Source: Corynebacterium sp. ACRPS (GTDB taxonomy: Bacteria; Actinomycetota; Actinomycetes; Mycobacteriales; Mycobacteriaceae). From it: a stretch of DNA of 64,000 bases. Numbering within the stretch: position 1 is the stretch's first letter; each line of letters opens with the position of its first letter. The position numbers and the translations under genes were made by a program. Of the stretch, positions 9,430-18,858 are shown in pieces. The notes under the pieces are model-generated. The model was not told the DNA's origin and made no database searches. It saw nothing but the letters and a program-made list of their open reading frames with translations. Location of the stretch: contig NZ_JAKRMY010000010.1 in the NCBI RefSeq assembly GCF_022346005.1, forward strand, positions 60,636-124,635, read 5' to 3'.

Positions 9430-9759
9430 TTAGCCAGCCACGGGGCCGCCGCAATTAGGCCATGCGCCAGCTCCCTGGTTTGCAAGAACATTTTCAGCGA
9501 TTTCAATCTGCTGCTCCTTTGTGGCTTGGTCAGCGGTAGCCGCGTACTGGGTGCCGCCGCTACCGGCCCAGGTTTGCTGGGAGAACTGCAGTCCGCCGTG
9601 GTAGCCGTTGCCGGTGTTGATGTGCCAGTCACCGCCGGACTCGCACGCGGCGACTTGGTCCCAGGCGCTCGCCGGGGCTGCATTGGCGGCTGGTGCGGCA
9701 ATGCCGGCGATGCCCAACGTAGCTGCGGCCATAGTAAGCAAGGTCTTCTTAGTACGCAT
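9430..9759 (-). CDS. rpf: Resuscitation-promoting factor, minimal secreted form
   Basis: A 109-residue preprotein: a Sec signal peptide (about 1-27, ending PAANA) followed almost immediately by a single Rpf transglycosylase-like domain. WDQVAACESGGDWHINTGNG holds the catalytic glutamate E40; GGLQFSQQTW and WPNCGG follow, and C39/C103 can form the family disulfide. Rpfs cleave peptidoglycan glycan strands and help dormant cells regrow. No LysM or other wall anchor is present, so this is about as small as the family gets. ATG 9759 was chosen over longer frames because AGGAG precedes it and the signal peptide starts there. Confidence 0.9.
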   Translation of the reverse strand: MRTKKTLLTMAAATLGIAGIAAPAANAAPASAWDQVAACESGGDWHINTGNGYHGGLQFSQQTWAGSGGTQYAATADQATKEQQIEIAENVLANQGAGAWPNCGGPVAG

Positions 9760-9937
9760 TGAGAAAGCACTCCTTCTCATTGTGTTTTGGGCTTGTGGAA
9801 TCTCCATCAAGCACGTAATCCACCAAGTTACGTAGGGGTTGGACGAATTATCAATGAATATCGGCCTATAATTCGCTGATTTTTCGCTGCCCACCGGACA
9901 GTGAATGTTCAGGTAGGCGCGGTGGGAAAAACGGGAA

Positions 9938-10786
9938 CTATGCGGCCTTGGCTTCGGCGGCGGTGCCGATTAACCAGTTCAGCCACTCCTGGTTTGGGCT
10001 TTCTTGTTGTGCGGCAGCCACCGCGGCCGCGTGCCATTTGTCGGCGTCTCGTTCAACCAAGGTATCGAGGAAGGTGGCAGCGGAGTCCGCATCGCTGGGA
10101 AGCGTGGCTGCGCCGGAGGAATAGGCAGGCTCCGGCTGGGGAGCCTCGCCATTTTGGCTAAGCGCCTCTTGCAGTTGGTCGATGCGGCGATGATGGAGGC
10201 TTAAAAGCGTATCGATGCGCCCCTCGGCAGCAGGTTCGCTATAAGCCCGAGCGAAATCCAGGCCAAAGACCTGCTCGTATTCCCACTGCAACAAATCAGC
10301 CGCGCTCTCGCGGTGCGGCTGGGAGAGCGTGGGGATATCGGGGGCATCGCCAGGCAGCCAAGCATTAAGCGTGATGGCCTGTTGGGTAACTATCGGCCGC
10401 GACTCAGAGCTGACTTCATCGGCGGCTTCCGTGGTGGCCGAGGCGGCTTCTTCTAGTACCTGGGAGGAATCTGGGGCCGGCGGTGCCTGCGTGGGCCGTT
10501 CCACCTCACAGCTGTGCGGGAGGTTTCCTTGGTCATCGGTGCCGCAGAGGCGCGCGATCTCCTCATACAGCGCATCGGCTTGGGAGCTGCGCATATCCGC
10601 GGCCGCATCATCGACGCCCTGGAGGGCGAGGCTATCGCTAGCGGCGGCCACGGCAAGGCGCTCGAGTGCGTCTTCTGGGCGCGGGCCAAAATAGTCGACG
10701 ACGGAATCGACCGCGGAACAGCCCGCGAGTGCGGGCAGGGCGGCAGTCGAGGCTACACAGGTTAAAGCAATACGTCGGCGGTTCAC
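9938..10786 (-). CDS. Ferritin-like lipoprotein (DUF4439)
   Basis: A 282-residue protein with a GTG start at 10786. The N terminus is a signal with lipobox (PALAGC), so the mature protein should be anchored to the outer face of the membrane. A Ser/Thr/Ala-rich middle leads into a helical C-terminal third (about 140-282; LLQWEYEQVFGLDFARAY, then TLLSLHHRRIDQLQEAL) that fits the four-helix DUF4439 fold. The same gene sits next to rimP in other Corynebacteriales. Metal-binding residues are not conserved enough to claim ferritin activity. TACAGT 7 nt before the GTG indicates a leaderless mRNA. Confidence 0.7.
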   Translation of the reverse strand: MNRRRIALTCVASTAALPALAGCSAVDSVVDYFGPRPEDALERLAVAAASDSLALQGVDDAAADMRSSQADALYEEIARLCGTDDQGNLPHSCEVERPTQAPPAPDSSQVLEEAASATTEAADEVSSESRPIVTQQAITLNAWLPGDAPDIPTLSQPHRESAADLLQWEYEQVFGLDFARAYSEPAAEGRIDTLLSLHHRRIDQLQEALSQNGEAPQPEPAYSSGAATLPSDADSAATFLDTLVERDADKWHAAAVAAAQQESPNQEWLNWLIGTAAEAKAA

Positions 10787-10793
10787 CCAAAAG

Positions 10794-10799
10794 ACTGTA
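10794..10799 (-). promoter_or_regulatory. -10 box of leaderless DUF4439 transcript
   Basis: TACAGT (minus strand), 7 nt before GTG 10786. Confidence 0.5.
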
Positions 10800-10811
10800 C
10801 CTTGAAGGACG

Positions 10812-10817
10812 TAGGCT
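10812..10817 (+). promoter_or_regulatory. -10 box of leaderless rimP operon
   Basis: TAGGCT, 7 nt before ATG 10825. It is separated from the divergent DUF4439 box by only 12 bp. Confidence 0.55.
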
Positions 10818-10824
10818 AGTGGGC

Positions 10825-11364
10825 ATGGCTTTCCCAGATGCACAACAATTAACTGATTTGCTCCAACCTCGCCTAGAAGCCCGCGGGCTCGACGTGGAGG
10901 ATATTAAAACCACCAAGGCGGGAAAGAAATCACAGGTCATCATCCGCATCGATGGCGATAGGCGTCCCAGCTCCGACGTATTAGAGGAAGTCTCCGACGA
11001 TATTTCGGCCTTCTTCGATGAACTAGAGGCTGTGGGCGAGCTGAATTTTGGTGCTGGATATACCTTGGAGGTCTCCACCCCCGGTGTGGATTTGCCGTTG
11101 ACTGCACCGCGCCACTGGCGACGCAACAAGGGGAGGAAGGTGACCTTTAATCGCGGCGACGACAAGAGCCATACCGCGCGCATCGGCGCACTCAACGCGG
11201 ACGAAGATGCCGTTGTCCTTATCACCTCTGAGAAAAACGAGGTTCATACAGAAGTGGAGCGATTGGAAAACATTGCCCACGCAGTGGTAGAAATTGAGTT
11301 TGCACAGCCATCACAACGTGAGCTAGACGCCGTGCACCAGCCATTTGCAGAAGCCGAGAGCTAA
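10825..11364 (+). CDS. rimP: Ribosome maturation factor RimP
   Basis: A 179-residue protein. RimP assists assembly of the 30S subunit. Typical features are the N-terminal alpha/beta domain with GLDVEDIKTTKAGK and IIRIDGD, the YTLEVSTPGVDLPLT motif at the domain border (about 88-102) and a C-terminal Sm-like barrel. The start at ATG 10825 fits a leaderless promoter and the family length; an open frame reaching back to 10666 would cross the divergent promoter region. It heads the operon with nusA 23 bp downstream. Confidence 0.93.
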   Translation: MAFPDAQQLTDLLQPRLEARGLDVEDIKTTKAGKKSQVIIRIDGDRRPSSDVLEEVSDDISAFFDELEAVGELNFGAGYTLEVSTPGVDLPLTAPRHWRRNKGRKVTFNRGDDKSHTARIGALNADEDAVVLITSEKNEVHTEVERLENIAHAVVEIEFAQPSQRELDAVHQPFAEAES

Positions 11365-11387
11365 CCGGCAATCGAGAGGATAGACAA

Positions 11388-12404
11388 GTGAATATTGATC
11401 TTGAGGCACTTCGCACCATCGAATCCGAACGGCAGGTCCCAGTCAATGACCTGTTGGAGTCGATTGCAAGTGCCTTGTTGTATTCCTACCTGGATTACCG
11501 CGAATCCACCGCGGAGGGCAAGGCCGAAGGCGCCAAGTCCCGGGTAGACATCGATACCACTACCGGTGCCGTCAGCGTCATCGTTACCGAGCGCGACCCC
11601 GAAACCGGGGAAGTAACCAGTGAGTACGATGACACCCCGGATAACTTTGGCCGCGTGGGTGCACGTGCCGTGCGCGAAGCCATTTTACGCAAGCTGCGCG
11701 AGGCCGAAGCTGAGCGCACTTTTGATTCCTATTCGGAGCTGAGCGGGCGCGTTGTCAGTGGCATCGTCCAGCGCGATGCGCATGCCAATGCCCGCGGCAT
11801 CGTCGTGGTCCAGCTCGGCTCCGAGCTGGAATCGCAGGACGGCATCCTGCTTCCCGCAGAACAAATCCCCGGGGAAAAGCTGCAGCACGGTGACCGCATC
11901 AAGGCTTATGTGGTGGGAGTAAACCGCAATGGTGCCAATGTGCAGATCAACTTGTCCAGGACCCACCCGGAGCTGGTGCGCGGGCTTTTTGAACTGGAGG
12001 TTCCGGAAGTTGCGGATGGCAGCGTGGAAATGATCGCCATCGCCCGCGAAGCTGGGCACCGCTCGAAGGTCGCCGTCATCGGCCACGCGAAGGGCCTGAA
12101 CGCCAAGGGTGCGTGCATCGGCCCGCGCGGCCAGCGCGTGAATAACATCATGCGTCAGCTGGGTGGCGAAAAGATCGACATCATCGATTACAGCGAAGAT
12201 CCCACCGTGTATGTGGGCAATGCCCTGGCTCCTTCAAAGGTGATCAAGGTGACCGTGCTCGATAGCGAGGAGCAGGTGGCGCGCGTCATCGTCCCTGACT
12301 ACCAGCTGTCCCTTGCCATTGGTAAAGAAGGCCAGAACGCGCGCCTAGCCGCCCGTTTGACCGGATGGAAGATCGATATTCATTCAGACGCGGACGCGAA
12401 TTAA
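11388..12404 (+). CDS. nusA: Transcription termination/antitermination factor NusA
   Basis: A 338-residue protein beginning at GTG 11388 with GAGAGG upstream. Domain order is N-terminal RNA-polymerase-binding domain (1-about 110), S1 domain (about 120-190; SGIVQRDAHAN), then KH1 and KH2 (HAKGLNAKGACIGPRGQRV and SLAIGKEGQNARLAARL). It lacks the C-terminal acidic repeats of E. coli NusA, as is normal in actinobacteria. It binds RNAP and nascent RNA, controlling pausing and termination. Confidence 0.95.
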   Translation: MNIDLEALRTIESERQVPVNDLLESIASALLYSYLDYRESTAEGKAEGAKSRVDIDTTTGAVSVIVTERDPETGEVTSEYDDTPDNFGRVGARAVREAILRKLREAEAERTFDSYSELSGRVVSGIVQRDAHANARGIVVVQLGSELESQDGILLPAEQIPGEKLQHGDRIKAYVVGVNRNGANVQINLSRTHPELVRGLFELEVPEVADGSVEMIAIAREAGHRSKVAVIGHAKGLNAKGACIGPRGQRVNNIMRQLGGEKIDIIDYSEDPTVYVGNALAPSKVIKVTVLDSEEQVARVIVPDYQLSLAIGKEGQNARLAARLTGWKIDIHSDADAN

Positions 12405-12488
12405 GGAAATGCGGATATATAGCGTAGGCTAGTAAACGGCCCAGATGCAGAAAGGGACATGTAGACGCAGCGAAAGTTAAGGAGTTGG

Positions 12489-12851
12489 ATGTCGCAGACT
12501 CAACGGCTTCGTACTTGCATCGCTACGCGTCGCCGCATGCCCGATACGGAGCTGCTGCGGGTGGTCATTGATGCCAATGATCCTCACGGCAGCCGCGCGG
12601 TGGCGGATCCATTCCGGCGGCTTCCTGGCCGTGGCGCATGGATTAGCCCCACGCTTTCTGCACTCGAGCTAGCTGAGCGCAAACATGCTTTCAAGCGCGC
12701 GCTCCGCACGTCCGCATCCGTGGACACAGGTCAGGTACGTAGGTACTTGGAAGCACAGTGCGAAAATGTACAGGGCGAAAAAGTACCGTGTGCGGAACAA
12801 GCTGCACAAGATTCGTACACACCAGAGTTAAAAAGGAAGACCGAACACTGA
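12489..12851 (+). CDS. ylxR: YlxR family RNA-binding protein (DUF448)
   Basis: A 120-residue basic protein between nusA and infB, the invariant place for ylxR. The family core is RTCIATRRRMPDTELLRVV and GRGAWISPTLSALELAERKHAFKRALR. AAGGAG lies 7 nt before ATG 12489. The last 40 residues (after about 80) are not conserved and are rich in Gln, Glu and Lys. YlxR is reported to act as a nucleoid- or RNA-binding modulator (RNase P in some bacteria). Confidence 0.88.
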   Translation: MSQTQRLRTCIATRRRMPDTELLRVVIDANDPHGSRAVADPFRRLPGRGAWISPTLSALELAERKHAFKRALRTSASVDTGQVRRYLEAQCENVQGEKVPCAEQAAQDSYTPELKRKTEH

Positions 12852-12899
12852 TGAGCGCACAACGATGAAGCATCAGCGATGAAAGTCCAGAACGTTTAA

Positions 12900-12938
12900 C
12901 TAGGAGTCAGGCCAGTTTTTCGCGGCCTTGGCTCCTAG
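12900..12938 (+). promoter_or_regulatory. Strong stem-loop between ylxR and infB
   Basis: CTAGGAG (12900-12906) pairs with CTCCTAG (12932-12938), and CAGGCC (12908-12913) pairs with GGCCTTG (12924-12930), leaving a 10-nt loop with a T run inside. There is no T run after the stem. It ends about 12 nt before the infB Shine-Dalgarno, so it may be a processing site or attenuator rather than a terminator. Confidence 0.55.
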
Positions 12939-12958
12939 GCGATACCAAGAGGAGACAA

Positions 12959-15826
12959 GTGCCCGGAAAGCTACGTGTTCACGAGTTGGCAAAACAGCTC
13001 GGAGTAACCAGCAAGGAACTGCTCGCCACCCTGAAGGAACAAGGCGAGTTCGTCAAAACCGCATCCTCGACCATCGAACCACCGGTGGTCAAGAAGATGC
13101 GTGCTCACTATGAAGCACAGTCCGGTGGCGATGCCACCGAAGGCAAGGCAGACAAGACTGAGAAGGCTGCCAAGCCCGCTAAGCCCGGCCAGGGCAACGC
13201 CAAGAAGCCGGCATCGCCTGCGCCGAAGCCAGGTCAAGGTGCACAGGGCGGCGCGAAATCCGCTGCGCCAAAGCCCGGCGCCCCTAAGCCAGGTGCACAG
13301 GCACCGAAGCCATCCGACGCTGCGCCGAAGCCAGGTGCAGGGTCCGCTAAGGCTGCCCCCAAGCCAGGTCAGGCAGCACCAAAGCCAGGCGCCGCTGCTT
13401 CCAAGCCAGCACCTAAGCCCGGCCAAGGTGCACCGAAGCCAGGCCAGAACGCAGGTCAAGGCGATGCCAAGAAGTCGGGCGAGCGCCCGACCCCAGGCAA
13501 CGCCATGCCGCGACCGATGCCTAAGCCCGGCGGATCCCGCCGCGTGGCCAATAACCCATTTTCCACGGGTGGGGGAGACAACCGCCCAGGCCCACGCCCC
13601 GGTGGCTCTAAGGGCCAGCGCGGCAACCGCCCCGGCGATAACCGCGGTGGAAAGCGCGGCGGCCGCAATGAAGGTGGCAATAACCGTCAGGGCCAGGATC
13701 AGAACCAAGGCCAGGGTGGCGGCGGACGTCGTCCATCGCCTGCCATGATGCCTTCGCATCCAAACCCAGCCTCGATGCCGTCCAAGGCACCGAGCGGTGG
13801 GGGACGCGGTGGCCGCGGTCGCGGTGGCCACGGTGGACCAGGAGGCCCAGGTGGCCCAGGCGGCGGTCGTCCCGGCGGCTTCCGCGGTGGACGCGGTGGA
13901 CGTCGCGGCGGTACCGCTGGCGCATTCGGCCGTCCAGGTGGCGCACCACGCAAGGGCAAGAAGTCGAAGCGACAAAAGCGCCATGAGTTTGAAGAGCAGC
14001 AGAAGCACGTCGTAGGCGGCGTCCGCTTGCCAGATGGCAAGGGGCAGACCGTCCGCCTGCGCCGCGGCGCTTCGCTGTCTGACTTCGCGGAGAAGATCGG
14101 TGCCGATCCAGCAGCATTGGTGCAGGCACTGTTCAACCTTGGTGAAATGGTCACCGCAACCGCATCCGTATCGGAAGATACGCTGCAGCTGCTCGGTGAC
14201 GAGATCAACTACAAGGTAGAAGTCGTCTCCCCAGAAGACGAGGACCGCGAGCTGCTCGAGTCCTTCGACCTGCAATTCGGCGAGGACGAAGGCGGCGAAG
14301 AAGCCCTCGAACACCGCCCTCCAGTCGTCTCCGTCATGGGTCACGTTGACCACGGTAAGACCCGCCTGTTGGATACCATCCGTAAGACCAATGAGGCAGC
14401 CGGCGAGGCCGGCGGTATTACCCAGGGAATCGGCGCTTACCAGACCACGGTTGACGTGGATGGCGAACGCACCATTACCTTCCTGGATACCCCTGGCCAC
14501 GAGGCGTTTACCGCCATGCGTGCCCGTGGTGCGAAGTCCACCGACCTGGCCATCTTGGTTGTCGCCGCCGATGACGGCGTCATGCCACAGACGGTTGAGG
14601 CCATCAACCACGCCAAGGCTGCCGATATCCCGGTTGTCGTGGCTGTGAACAAGGTGGATAAGCCGGAGGCCCAGCCGGAGAAGATCCGTGGCCAGCTCAC
14701 GGAGTACGGCCTGGTGCCTGAAGAGTACGGCGGCGACACGATGTTCGTTGATATCTCTGCTAAGCAGGGCCAGAACATCGACCAGTTGCTGGAGTCTGTC
14801 ATCCTGACTGCCGATGCCGCCCTTGAGCTCACGGCTAACCCAGAGATGGATGCCCAGGGTGTGGCCATCGAAGCCCACCTGGACCGCGGTCGCGGCCCTG
14901 TGGCTACGGTCATCGTCCAGCGCGGTACGCTGCACGTCGGCGATTCCATCGTGGTAGGCGATGCGCACGGTCGCGTGCGCCGCATGCTCGATGAATTTGG
15001 CGAGGACGTTAAGGAAGCCGGTCCTTCCCGCCCGGTACAGGTACAAGGCCTGTCCGGCGTGCCGGGTGCTGGCGATAACCTGCTCGTGGTCGATGATGAC
15101 CGCGTGGCCCGCCAGATTGCCAACCAGCGCGATGCTCGTAAGCGTTCTGCCTTGCAGGCAAAGCAGCGCAAGCGCGTGTCCTTGGAGGATCTGGACAAGG
15201 TATTGCAGGAGACTTCGACTCTCAACCTCATCCTCAAGGGCGACAACGCCGGCTCCGTCGAGGCGCTGGAAGATGCCCTGCTGGATATCAAGACCGAGGA
15301 CGAAGTCGAGCTCAACATCATCGACCGCGGTGTTGGTGCCGTAACGGAGACCAATATTTCCTTGGCCGCCGCTTCCGATGCCGTCATCATTGCGTTCAAT
15401 GTGCGCTCGGAAGGCAAGGCCACGGAGATTGCTACCCAAGAGGGCGTGGATATCCGCTACTACACGGTTATCTACAAGGCCATCGAGGAAGTCGAGGCCG
15501 CTCTCAAGGGCATGCTCAAGCCGATCTACGAGGAACGCGACACCGGTGCGGCCGAAATCCGCGCCCTGTTCAAGTCCTCCTCGGTGGGTACTATCGCAGG
15601 CTGTATGGTCACCGATGGCAAGGTTGTCCGCAACGGCAAGGTTCGCTTGCTCCGCGATAACAACGTCATTACTACCGATGCCAAGATCGAGTCCCTGCGT
15701 CACGAGAAGGACGACGCGACCGAGATCAAGGCCGGCTATGAGTGCGGTATGGTGCTGTCCTACCCGGATATCCAGGTAGGCGATATCATCCAGGCTTATG
15801 AAGAAGTCGAGGTACCGCGCGACTAG
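12959..15826 (+). CDS. infB: Translation initiation factor IF-2
   Basis: A 955-residue GTPase with a GTG start at 12959 preceded by GGAG. IF-2 places initiator fMet-tRNA in the 30S P site. The N-terminal [20 protein letters not shown] is the IF2_N subdomain. Residues about 60-185 are a Lys/Pro/Gly/Gln repeat linker (units like APKPGQGA) and about 200-330 an RG/GGR-rich stretch, both low complexity. A second IF2_N domain is near 370-420. The G domain starts at GHVDHGKT (about 461) with DTPGHEAF and NKVDKPEA, followed by the C-terminal domains. The long opposite-strand open frame here is an artefact of GC-rich codon use. Confidence 0.96.
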   Translation: MPGKLRVHELAKQLGVTSKELLATLKEQGEFVKTASSTIEPPVVKKMRAHYEAQSGGDATEGKADKTEKAAKPAKPGQGNAKKPASPAPKPGQGAQGGAKSAAPKPGAPKPGAQAPKPSDAAPKPGAGSAKAAPKPGQAAPKPGAAASKPAPKPGQGAPKPGQNAGQGDAKKSGERPTPGNAMPRPMPKPGGSRRVANNPFSTGGGDNRPGPRPGGSKGQRGNRPGDNRGGKRGGRNEGGNNRQGQDQNQGQGGGGRRPSPAMMPSHPNPASMPSKAPSGGGRGGRGRGGHGGPGGPGGPGGGRPGGFRGGRGGRRGGTAGAFGRPGGAPRKGKKSKRQKRHEFEEQQKHVVGGVRLPDGKGQTVRLRRGASLSDFAEKIGADPAALVQALFNLGEMVTATASVSEDTLQLLGDEINYKVEVVSPEDEDRELLESFDLQFGEDEGGEEALEHRPPVVSVMGHVDHGKTRLLDTIRKTNEAAGEAGGITQGIGAYQTTVDVDGERTITFLDTPGHEAFTAMRARGAKSTDLAILVVAADDGVMPQTVEAINHAKAADIPVVVAVNKVDKPEAQPEKIRGQLTEYGLVPEEYGGDTMFVDISAKQGQNIDQLLESVILTADAALELTANPEMDAQGVAIEAHLDRGRGPVATVIVQRGTLHVGDSIVVGDAHGRVRRMLDEFGEDVKEAGPSRPVQVQGLSGVPGAGDNLLVVDDDRVARQIANQRDARKRSALQAKQRKRVSLEDLDKVLQETSTLNLILKGDNAGSVEALEDALLDIKTEDEVELNIIDRGVGAVTETNISLAAASDAVIIAFNVRSEGKATEIATQEGVDIRYYTVIYKAIEEVEAALKGMLKPIYEERDTGAAEIRALFKSSSVGTIAGCMVTDGKVVRNGKVRLLRDNNVITTDAKIESLRHEKDDATEIKAGYECGMVLSYPDIQVGDIIQAYEEVEVPRD

Positions 15827-15840
15827 TCGCTGCTAGTGTC

Positions 15841-15920
15841 GGCCCGCTGTACGTGCCCACCTTGAGGGCCTTTCTCCTTGGAGTTAGGCCACGAGGTGCG
15901 GCAGGTAGAGCGGGCCGTTT
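15841..15920 (+). terminator. Large stem-loop terminator after infB
   Basis: GGCCCGCT (15841-15848) pairs with AGCGGGCC (15909-15916), followed by GTTTAGCGTTTT. An inner stem (CACCTTGAGGGCCT with AGGCCACGAGGTG) extends it. Confidence 0.6.
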
Positions 15921-16045
15921 AGCGTTTTCGCGGTGAGGTTTTCAAGCGGTTTCCATTGGGTGCGGTGAGTAACTAAACTGGTAGTTTCTGATACCGCGAC
16001 ACGGTAATTTAGGAATAAATTTTCCCCTTTAGCTTGGAGGTTCTC

Positions 16046-16489
16046 ATGGTCGATCACGCACGCGCGGCGCGGCTAGCAAAACGAATTCAGGAAATCGTGG
16101 CTAGTGCCATTGAGCTGCAGATTAAGGATCGCCGCCTGGAGATGGTCACCGTGACCGATGCTCGCGTCACCGGTGATTTGCATGACGCTACCGTCTTTTA
16201 CACGGTGCGTGGCCACGATATCGAGGCAGAACCCGATTATGACCAGGCTGAGGAAGCACTCAAGCGCGCGAAGGGGCAGTTGCGCAAGATCGTTGGCGAT
16301 CAGCTCTCCGTCCGCTTTACCCCAACCCTGACGTTTGAGCTCGATACTGTCCCAGAGGCCTCCGCGCACATGGAAGAACTCTTGGCGCGCGCTCGTGCTC
16401 GCGATGAAGAGCTAGCAAAGTTGAAGGAAAACGCTCAGCCCGCGGGCGAGGCGAATCCGTATAAGACCTCCGATGAAGACGAGGCTTAA
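16046..16489 (+). CDS. rbfA: Ribosome-binding factor A
   Basis: A 147-residue KH-fold protein needed for 16S rRNA 5'-end maturation and cold adaptation. Family residues include [39 protein letters not shown] and [20 protein letters not shown] lies 5 nt before ATG 16046; an in-frame TTG at 16034 would overlap that site and was rejected. The C-terminal 25 residues are acidic and variable. The next gene starts directly after the TAA. Confidence 0.93.
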   Translation: MVDHARAARLAKRIQEIVASAIELQIKDRRLEMVTVTDARVTGDLHDATVFYTVRGHDIEAEPDYDQAEEALKRAKGQLRKIVGDQLSVRFTPTLTFELDTVPEASAHMEELLARARARDEELAKLKENAQPAGEANPYKTSDEDEA

Positions 16490-17458
16490 GTGACCCGCAA
16501 GGAATATCAGGGCGCCGTCGACGCCATTTCTGGCGCGCAGAGCATCTGTATTATTACCCACTTGCGCCCGGATGCCGATGCCATTGGGTCGGCCACGGCT
16601 TTGCTCTTAGCCGTACAACAAAGTGGGAAAGAAGCCTGCGCGGTCATCGGCCAGGATAGGGACTTTGCGCCTAATCTTTACTCCATTCCCGGCGCAGACC
16701 AGGTTAAGGTCATGCGGGAGTTACCGCAGGGCTATGACCTTTATGTCACCGTGGATTGCGGGTCGATCGATCGCACCGGTCTATTTTCCGCAGATATCGC
16801 CCAACTGGTGACGGCAGGGCGCGTGCTGTGCATCGACCACCACTCGTCCAATCTCGGATTTGGCTCAGTAAACTTGGTTGACTCAGAGTGCGAGTCCACC
16901 ACGGTGGCCATATTGACCATCCTGGATATGCTGTCGGTGCAAATCGAAAGCAGCATCGCACACTGCCTGTACGCTGGGCTTTTGACCGATACGGGTAGCT
17001 TTCGTTGGGGCAGGCCCGCCATGCACGATGTGGCTACGCGCTTGATGCGCTATGGCCTGGATACCAAGCAGATTGCCACGGACTTACTCGATGCCACGAC
17101 TCCCGATGATCTACAGATGGTTGGCCGCGTGCTCGCAGGGCTGCGCATTGAACATGCTGGTGAAATGGGCGTGGGCATCCTCGTCGCGGGCTTGGCCGAT
17201 ATCGAAGGTCATTCGGACTCTGCAGTGGAATCCCTGGTGGATTTCGTGCGCGCCCTTGAGGGCACGCAGTTGGGTGTGGTCTTTAAGGAACAGTCGCCCG
17301 GGATCTGGGCGGTATCGCTGCGTTCGACCACGATCAATTGCGCGGCCCTGGCAGCCCAATTCGGCGGCGGCGGGCATATTCCCGCTGCCGGGTACATGAC
17401 ACAAGGAAGCGAAGAAAGCATCGTCGCGGAGCTGGTGAGTGCCATCCATGAGCACTAG
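16490..17458 (+). CDS. nrnA: DHH/DHHA1 phosphoesterase, oligoribonuclease/pAp phosphatase type
   Basis: A 322-residue enzyme with a GTG start abutting the rbfA stop. The DHH domain shows HLRPDADAIGS (24-34), VDCGS (about 88-92) and the name-giving CIDHHSSN (D116-H117-H118), then DTGSFRWG. The DHHA1 domain ends with FGGGGHIPAAG. Relatives degrade nanoRNA, pAp and in mycobacteria c-di-AMP/pApA. This gene follows rbfA in most actinobacteria, linking it to RNA turnover. The stop overlaps the MATE gene by 11 bp. Confidence 0.9.
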   Translation: MTRKEYQGAVDAISGAQSICIITHLRPDADAIGSATALLLAVQQSGKEACAVIGQDRDFAPNLYSIPGADQVKVMRELPQGYDLYVTVDCGSIDRTGLFSADIAQLVTAGRVLCIDHHSSNLGFGSVNLVDSECESTTVAILTILDMLSVQIESSIAHCLYAGLLTDTGSFRWGRPAMHDVATRLMRYGLDTKQIATDLLDATTPDDLQMVGRVLAGLRIEHAGEMGVGILVAGLADIEGHSDSAVESLVDFVRALEGTQLGVVFKEQSPGIWAVSLRSTTINCAALAAQFGGGGHIPAAGYMTQGSEESIVAELVSAIHEH

Positions 17459-18758
17459 GCAGTCAACCCCCACGACAGTAAGCGCACGCGAGGTCTTTGG
17501 CCTCGCGTTTCCTGCGCTTGGCGTCCTGGCCGCGATGCCGCTCTACCTCCTGCTCGATACCGCAATGGTGGGGCGCTTGGGTGCCCAGGAATTGGCTTCG
17601 CTCGCCGCGGCAACCACGATCCATACCGTGGTGACCACGCAGCTGACCTTCTTGTCCTACGGCACCACGGCCCGCTCGTCCCGCCTGTTTGGCGCTGGAA
17701 AGCGCGCCGAGGCCGTAGCAGAAGGCGTGCAAGCAACCTATGTGGCTGTAGGCGTCGGCGGGCTTTTGGCCATTATTATGTGGATCTTCGGCGGCGTATT
17801 TGCCCGGTGGCTTACCGGAGATCCCACCACGGCGGCCGGCACCGCGCTGTGGCTGCGGATCGCCGCGCTGGCCATTCCCGTAACACTCGTGGAAATGGCC
17901 GGAAATGGCTGGATGCGCGGCGTACAAAATACCAAGAAGCCGCTCTATTTCACCCTCGCCGGAATGATTCCCGGCGCCATTGCCGTGCCTGCATTCGTGT
18001 ACTGGTGGGGCCTTGCCGGGTCTGCCATTGCCACCGTCTTGGGAATGAGCATTATCGCAAGTCTTTTCGTGCGCGAGCTGTATAAACAGCACGAAGGTTC
18101 GTGGAAGTTCCGGTGGGACATCGTGCGTAAACAGCTGATCTTGGGACGTGACCTTATCTTGCGCTCCGCTAGCTTTCAGGTGGCCTTTCTTACCGCAACG
18201 GCCGTGGTGTCCCGCGTGGGCACGGCCGCGTTGGGCGGCCACCAAATCATGATGCAGCTGTGGAACTTCATGTCGCTGATTTTGGATTCCTTGGCCATTG
18301 CTGCTCAGGCCTTGACCGGAGCGGCCTTGGGCGCCGGCTCGGCCCGCCACGCGCGCAGCGTGGGAAGCAAGGTAGTGATGTATTCCACCATCTTCTCAGC
18401 CTTCCTCGCCTTGGTTTTCGCCGCCGGGGTCGGGGTTATCCCGCGCGTCTTTACATCCTCGCAGGAGGTCATCGATGCCATGAGCCAACCGTGGTGGATC
18501 CTGGTCGGCATGGTCATCGCCGGCGGCGTGGTCTTTGCCCTTGACGGCGTCCTATTGGGGGCAGGGGATGCGGCATTCTTGCGCAGCCTGACCATTGCCT
18601 CTGTGCTTTTGGGATTTTTGCCCGGCGTGCTCCTCGCACATGCCATGGGCACGGGCCTTACCGGTGTGTGGTGCGGCTTGGCCGCATTCATTACTTTCCG
18701 CCTCATCGGCGTGGTCTACCGCTTCTATTCCATGAAATGGGCCGTAGTAGCAGAGTAA
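17448..18758 (+). CDS. dinF: MATE family efflux transporter (DinF-like)
   Basis: A 436-residue, roughly 12-helix membrane protein. The N-terminal VFGLAFPALGVLAAMPLYLLLD followed by TAMVGRLGAQELASLAAA is the MATE motif, repeated in the second half around LGGHQIMMQLWNF. It probably exports cationic drugs in exchange for Na+ or H+. ATG 17448 overlaps the end of nrnA (translational coupling). The same nrnA-dinF order is found in mycobacteria. Confidence 0.9.
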   Translation: MSTRQSTPTTVSAREVFGLAFPALGVLAAMPLYLLLDTAMVGRLGAQELASLAAATTIHTVVTTQLTFLSYGTTARSSRLFGAGKRAEAVAEGVQATYVAVGVGGLLAIIMWIFGGVFARWLTGDPTTAAGTALWLRIAALAIPVTLVEMAGNGWMRGVQNTKKPLYFTLAGMIPGAIAVPAFVYWWGLAGSAIATVLGMSIIASLFVRELYKQHEGSWKFRWDIVRKQLILGRDLILRSASFQVAFLTATAVVSRVGTAALGGHQIMMQLWNFMSLILDSLAIAAQALTGAALGAGSARHARSVGSKVVMYSTIFSAFLALVFAAGVGVIPRVFTSSQEVIDAMSQPWWILVGMVIAGGVVFALDGVLLGAGDAAFLRSLTIASVLLGFLPGVLLAHAMGTGLTGVWCGLAAFITFRLIGVVYRFYSMKWAVVAE

Positions 18759-18858
18759 TAGCTGCGCTACAGTGACTATGACGAGTAGCAACAGCACTAC
18801 AGATTTAACTACAGCGGAAACTCCGTAACGATGATGAGCAAGGCGGGTGGGAGCGGTA

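Noticed and set aside
13150..13500. CRISPR-like short repeats
   Set aside because: They are codons of the KPG/Q-rich linker of IF-2, in frame, with irregular spacing and no spacers.
12971..15703. 910-codon open frame opposite infB
   Set aside because: It is the antisense shadow of IF-2, whose domains are unmistakable; GC-rich codon usage keeps the reverse frame open.
18778..18828. 16-codon reading frame between dinF and pptH
   Set aside because: No Shine-Dalgarno or correctly spaced promoter, and Thr/Ser-rich composition without a leader-peptide pattern.
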